In this document: in pieces, positions 8,640 to 10,752 of the stretch | How positions within the stretch are numbered: the stretch's first letter is position 1 | How the letters are laid out: every line of letters begins with the position of its first letter | From: Chlamydomonas sphaeroides | Lineage: Eukaryota > Chlorophyta > Chlorophyceae > Chlamydomonadales > Chlamydomonadaceae | Direction of reading: 5' to 3' | NCBI GenBank assembly: GCA_001662425.1 | Contig: BDDC01001440.1 | Coordinates: forward strand, 2,656-13,407 | DNA: 10,752 bases | Translations under genes and position numbers: made by a program | Notes under the pieces: generated by a model | Told to the model about the DNA's origin: nothing | The model's input: the letters and a program-made list of their open reading frames with translations, nothing else | Database searches by the model: none

Positions 8640-9203
8640 GCCCCAACGCCGGGCTGGGTGCTGGCAGCCGCTGACTGCGGTGATGGCGGTGGGGACCCAG
8701 CCCAAATTTACCGCGAATTCCCGGCGCAGCAAGCCCTGCGTTACAATGTGCATGACGCCATATGCACCGATGGCAGCACGCACAGGAACGGACTCGGGCC
8801 CACGAAACTCAGTGCCGCAGCATGGGACACACTTAGACAGTGCTGCACATCTCCCCTGCTGCACATAGACCCGGTGGGCGGCAACCACGGGTGCCGGACT
8901 ATCACCAGAGCAGAAGCGTCCACCATCAACCAAGCACTATCAATGCGGGAAGGCAAGCTGGTGCAGCGCACCCTGACTATCTACACAGACTCCACCGCCG
9001 TATGCTTCCTATGCTTCCTAATATGGAAAATGATTTAGTCACCAGAGCAGCTGCGGTACTGCAAACACCGGGTGCTGCTCGAAAGTATTGTTGGAAAACT
9101 GAAACTTCGTGCAGAACAGGGCATCCGAACCCTTATCCAGAAACTTAAAGCACACAGCGGCGTAGAAGGCAATGAGAGGTGTGATAAGGGAGCTGTTGAC
9201 GCG
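8640..9203 (+). pseudogene. RNase H type 1 domain, one in-frame TAG
   Basis: It would degrade the RNA strand of the cDNA hybrid. All four acidic catalytic positions are readable in frame 3: Asp 8769 in AICTDGS, Glu 8913 in ITRAEA, Asp 8988 in IYTDS, and Asp 9183 in NERCDKGA. The preceding KAHSGVEGNE motif carries its usual His at 9153. Upstream, GWVLAAADCG and DPVGGN fit the first strands. Two lesions fall between the third and fourth acidic residues: a 9-bp tandem duplication at 9001-9018 that adds three residues (CFL), and TAG at 9036-9038. The frame is unchanged across both, so the domain is nearly intact. RNase H downstream of RT is known in the I-group and in Dualen-type LINEs. Confidence 0.88.
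9001..9018 (+). repeat. 9-bp tandem duplication inside RNase H
   Basis: TATGCTTCC occurs twice in immediate succession (9001-9009 and 9010-9018), giving CFLCFL just after the conserved YTDS motif. It looks like a slippage duplication in this copy and keeps the frame. Confidence 0.85.
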
Positions 9204-9740
9204 GCCGAGAAAAAAGTTCCAATTGATGTAGAGGAGTCGGCTGACAACAACCCCCGACAGGAATACTACTGGGTGCACAAAGTAGCAGACCCAAAGAAAC
9301 CCGTCGCCCCCCAGCTGTACGCCAATGACCTCTCCAAAGGTGTTGTTGCACTGCTCCCGCGTGCAGTGAGAGGAGCATACACGAACACACGGCTGCTGGA
9401 CAGTATGGACCAGCTTGACCTAACAGCATCCACACAAACCCTAGCGCAAAAGGGCCCCCAATATGGTGCCACACAAATCAAGCGCATCCTTGAAGCCCTA
9501 GTGGGCATGTTATGGAATGCAACCCTCGCGGCCATGTGCGGAATGCAATACAACTGCACCCCCGGCTGCACATGCAAGCGGGCCCGGGCGCGGCAGCCAC
9601 GGACGTTAGACCCCCTCAACACCTGCGGGCAAACACAGGCCCCACCCCGTGCACCCCGCGACCACCAGGCAGCACCCTGCCCACTGTGTGGTGGCCCCGA
9701 CTGATCGGCCCACATCCTAGGAGGCTGCCAACACGCCGGA
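9204..9740 (+). pseudogene. C-terminal Cys/His-rich region with CCHC zinc knuckle, TGA inside the knuckle
   Basis: It continues in frame 3 directly from RNase H. After a basic helical segment (EYYWVHKVADPKKP, then LPRAVRGAYTNTRLL) comes a Cys-rich stretch near 9537-9580 (MCGMQYNCTPGCTCKR). The CX2CX7HX4C knuckle follows: Cys 9678, Cys 9687, His 9711, Cys 9726. This spacing is the classic post-RT zinc knuckle of non-LTR elements and probably binds nucleic acid. TGA 9702-9704 lies between the second Cys and the His (GGPD-stop-SAHILGGC), with correct knuckle spacing only if the stop counts as one residue. It is therefore a point mutation, most simply CGA to TGA. The downstream open frame is the continuation, not a new gene. 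Confidence 0.75.
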
Positions 9741-10145
9741 ATGGAGGGTTTATTCACGCTCCGCCATCACGTAGCGGTGCAGATAATTGCCCGAGCAGTT
9801 GCTATGGGTGAGCACGGCGGCTGCTTCATGGTTATGGATGCAGGAGCCTTCGATGAACTACCACCATATGTGTCGGGCAACCGACCACTGACATGGCTAC
9901 TTGACGAAGGAGCCGCACCCAACGACCTAAACCGCATGCACCCCGACATGCTCATTATTCCGACCATCCCAAAAAATGAAACCGACCAGGCAGACTACCA
10001 GGGGCCTGTCGACAGCTCCACCCACACCATCTATCTGATTGGAGTTGGCTACACATCAGCTGGTGATGGAGCATGTGCCGCTGTACGACCACCGGCATTT
10101 GGCGGAGTTCATGGTGTGGGTGACATCGGTTGTGGTGTCAATTAG
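9741..10145 (+). pseudogene. C-terminal domain, possible restriction-like endonuclease (PD-D/E) remnant
   Basis: Frame 3 after the knuckle runs through HHVAVQIIARAVAMGEHGG and PPYVSGNRPLTWLLDEGA to MHPDMLIIP (Pro-Asp at 9942-9947), then THTIYLIGVGY (10023-10052). In early-branching LINEs the restriction-like endonuclease lies just after the CCHC knuckle. Its active site is a Pro-Asp pair followed by a strand with a second acidic residue. Here that strand would be YLIGVGY, with Gly (GGA, 10041-10043) where Glu or Asp is expected, a one-base change from GAA. Sequence after 10055 loses similarity in this frame and ends at TAG 10143-10145; another frame carries HQLVMEHV near 10057, suggesting a further indel. 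This is a positional and short-motif argument only, so confidence is limited. Confidence 0.45.
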
Positions 10146-10445
10146 AGAAATGCCTCCTGTACTTCCTGTTGGTGACAAGGTGCACTGGCGCGTAATGAGC
10201 AAGCAGCACAGTTCTTTTAGATACGAAGCGACCTTTCCCCAGCTCGCATCAAACGCTAGGAACAAAACTGCAAATGTAAAATCGCGTTTTGCGGCACTGT
10301 TTGCGTCATGTTTCGGGCATGTTGTGTTATTACAGTGCAACGGTTTCGAGTAATAGCGAGTGCGTGACTCATAGCGACGATTGTGCAGGATTTGAAATAA
10401 TGTACTTCCAAATAACGCACAGCAAAATAAACGCGTATTCCATAT
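10146..10445. other. non-coding 3' UTR/flank, AT-richer than the element
   Basis: No convincing gene is seen. A small open frame to 10353 has no recognisable motif. The base composition shifts to a more AT-rich, less C-biased sequence from about 10140, consistent with the 3' UTR and then host flank or a different repeat. No poly(A) tract or simple-repeat tail marks the end of the element clearly. Confidence 0.4.
10275..10279 (+). promoter_or_regulatory. TGTAA, candidate polyadenylation signal of the large element
   Basis: TGTAA is the polyadenylation signal of volvocine green algae. This copy lies about 130 bases after the last readable stop of the polyprotein. A five-base motif is weak evidence alone, and it applies only if the host is a green alga. 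Confidence 0.25.
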
Positions 10446-10481
10446 GTGCGTTGTCACTCGCTGTCCAGTGACAACTCGCAC
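10446..10481. repeat. imperfect inverted repeat (hairpin)
   Basis: GTGCGTTGTCACT (10446-10458) pairs with AGTGACAACTCGCAC (10467-10481) around an 8-base loop. The only imperfection is a two-base bulge (CT) in the right arm. It could be the end of a small transposon, a transcript hairpin, or part of a local repeat family. Confidence 0.7.
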
Positions 10482-10495
10482 TCCCGTGACAACTC
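10468..10495 (+). repeat. direct repeat of GTGACAACTC, 18-bp spacing
   Basis: GTGACAACTC occurs at 10468-10477 and again at 10486-10495. The first copy is also the right arm of the adjacent inverted repeat. Confidence 0.75.
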
Positions 10496-10606
10496 AAGTT
10501 GCGCAGCTTTCCCTGACAGTAGGGAGGGGAATGCCTTCCCATCTGACTCCCCTCCCCCCCGAGGCCTCTGGGCCCCGCCGTGCATCAACTCATGGAGCTT
10601 CCCAGG

Positions 10607-10744
10607 CCTTGTGTGGCGCCTGCAGGGGGAGGTGGCCCTCCCCCTGACCCCGTCCCGCAACATGACGTCGCCACACCTTGTGCTGTGCCCGCAGGGGGAG
10701 GTGGACCTCCCCCTGACCCCCTCCCGCGACACGAGAGGGTGACG
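10607..10744 (+). repeat. two 69-bp tandem repeat units with internal palindromes
   Basis: Units begin at CCTTGTG (10607) and CCTTG (10676), exactly 69 bases apart. Each holds a long palindrome: 10623-10646 (CAGGGGGAGG, four bases, CCTCCCCCTG) and 10692-10715, where the arms extend to 11 bases with only GG between. The CCTCCCCCTGACCCC block and following TCCCGC are shared. Similarity falls off towards the end of each unit. The array may continue past the window. A minisatellite is the simplest reading. The open frames here (repeated GEV-LPLTPSR) are by-products of a period divisible by three. Confidence 0.8.
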
Positions 10745-10752
10745 GAGGTGTA

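Larger units (their letters stand above)
597..10300 (+). mobile_element. large non-LTR retrotransposon, Dualen/RandI-like, degenerate, nearly full length
   Basis: One co-linear + strand polyprotein can be followed through this interval. It runs APE endonuclease, proline-rich linker, reverse transcriptase, long unrecognised spacer, RNase H, CCHC knuckle and a possible PD-(D/E) domain. There are no LTRs, integrase or protease motifs, so it is a LINE. From the literature, Dualen of Chlamydomonas reinhardtii encodes both APE and restriction-like endonucleases together with RT and RNase H, and this combination is the closest match I know. The copy is inactive: at least seven frame changes and in-frame TAG, TAA and TGA stops. 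Both ends are inferred. The 5' end is placed just after the GTAACA tail of the preceding LINE, and the 3' end shortly after a TGTAA at 10275. No target-site duplication was found. LINE identity is firm; the Dualen assignment is moderate. Confidence 0.75.

Noticed and set aside
1504..9704. Reassigned TGA codon (variant genetic code) to explain readable sequence across TGA
   Set aside because: TAG and TAA also interrupt the same protein trail and several frameshifts are present, so ordinary decay explains the pattern.
571..10341. Similar 12-mers TTGCAGTGTAAC (571-582) and TTACAGTGCAAC (10330-10341) as a target-site duplication or shared LINE 3' end
   Set aside because: Two mismatches in 12 bases, at positions not exactly at the inferred element ends; chance cannot be excluded.
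10039..10353. A 104-codon + strand open frame as a separate gene
   Set aside because: It starts at TTG within the C-terminal domain. Its first part may be the frameshifted end of that domain and the rest runs into AT-richer non-coding sequence with no motif.
10446..10742. Small open frames across the 3' tandem repeats
   Set aside because: They are repeats of a 69-bp unit (a multiple of three) with palindromes, so open frames on both strands are expected without coding function.

Overview
The window looks like eukaryotic nuclear DNA, GC-rich and repeat-dominated, most likely from a green alga. This rests on three things. Retrotransposons combining the domains seen here are best known from Chlamydomonas (the Dualen family). 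TGTAA, the green-algal polyadenylation signal, occurs at both presumed element ends. No host gene, rRNA, tRNA, operon or bacterial-type signal is visible. The organism assignment is an inference; another GC-rich protist is possible.

Layout. (1) About 86-510 holds the broken 3' end of one LINE-type retrotransposon, with a C-terminal CCHC zinc knuckle. A short 3' UTR follows and ends in (GTAACA)3. (2) From about 597 to about 10300 lies a second, much longer and nearly full-length non-LTR retrotransposon on the + strand. Its recognisable order is: a low-complexity acidic N-terminal region; an unrecognised Trp-rich block; an APE-type endonuclease (2338-3195); a very proline-rich linker with five 45-bp repeats; a reverse transcriptase with all core motifs (about 4642-5768); a spacer of roughly 970 codons without known domains (5769 to about 8640); RNase H (about 8640-9203); a Cys/His-rich region with a CX2CX7HX4C knuckle (9204-9740); and a possible restriction-like-endonuclease remnant (9741-10145). 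(3) 10146-10752 is non-coding sequence with an AT-richer stretch, a strong inverted repeat and a 69-bp tandem repeat.

The large element is dead as it stands. Following conserved motifs shows the protein jumping between all three + frames at least seven times (about 870-915, 2610, 2750, 2840, 2973-2984, 5767, 7780-7810 and 8556), and in-frame stops of all three kinds interrupt it. Its RT and RNase H catalytic residues are nevertheless all still readable, so decay is fairly recent or the copy is only moderately old.

The parts would have worked together in target-primed reverse transcription. An endonuclease nicks chromosomal DNA, the RT copies the element RNA from the nick, RNase H removes the RNA, and the zinc knuckle with the C-terminal domain helps bind nucleic acid. 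The APE at the N-terminus plus a CCHC/PD-like C-terminus is the main point of interest, because it matches the dual-endonuclease plan of Dualen-type elements.
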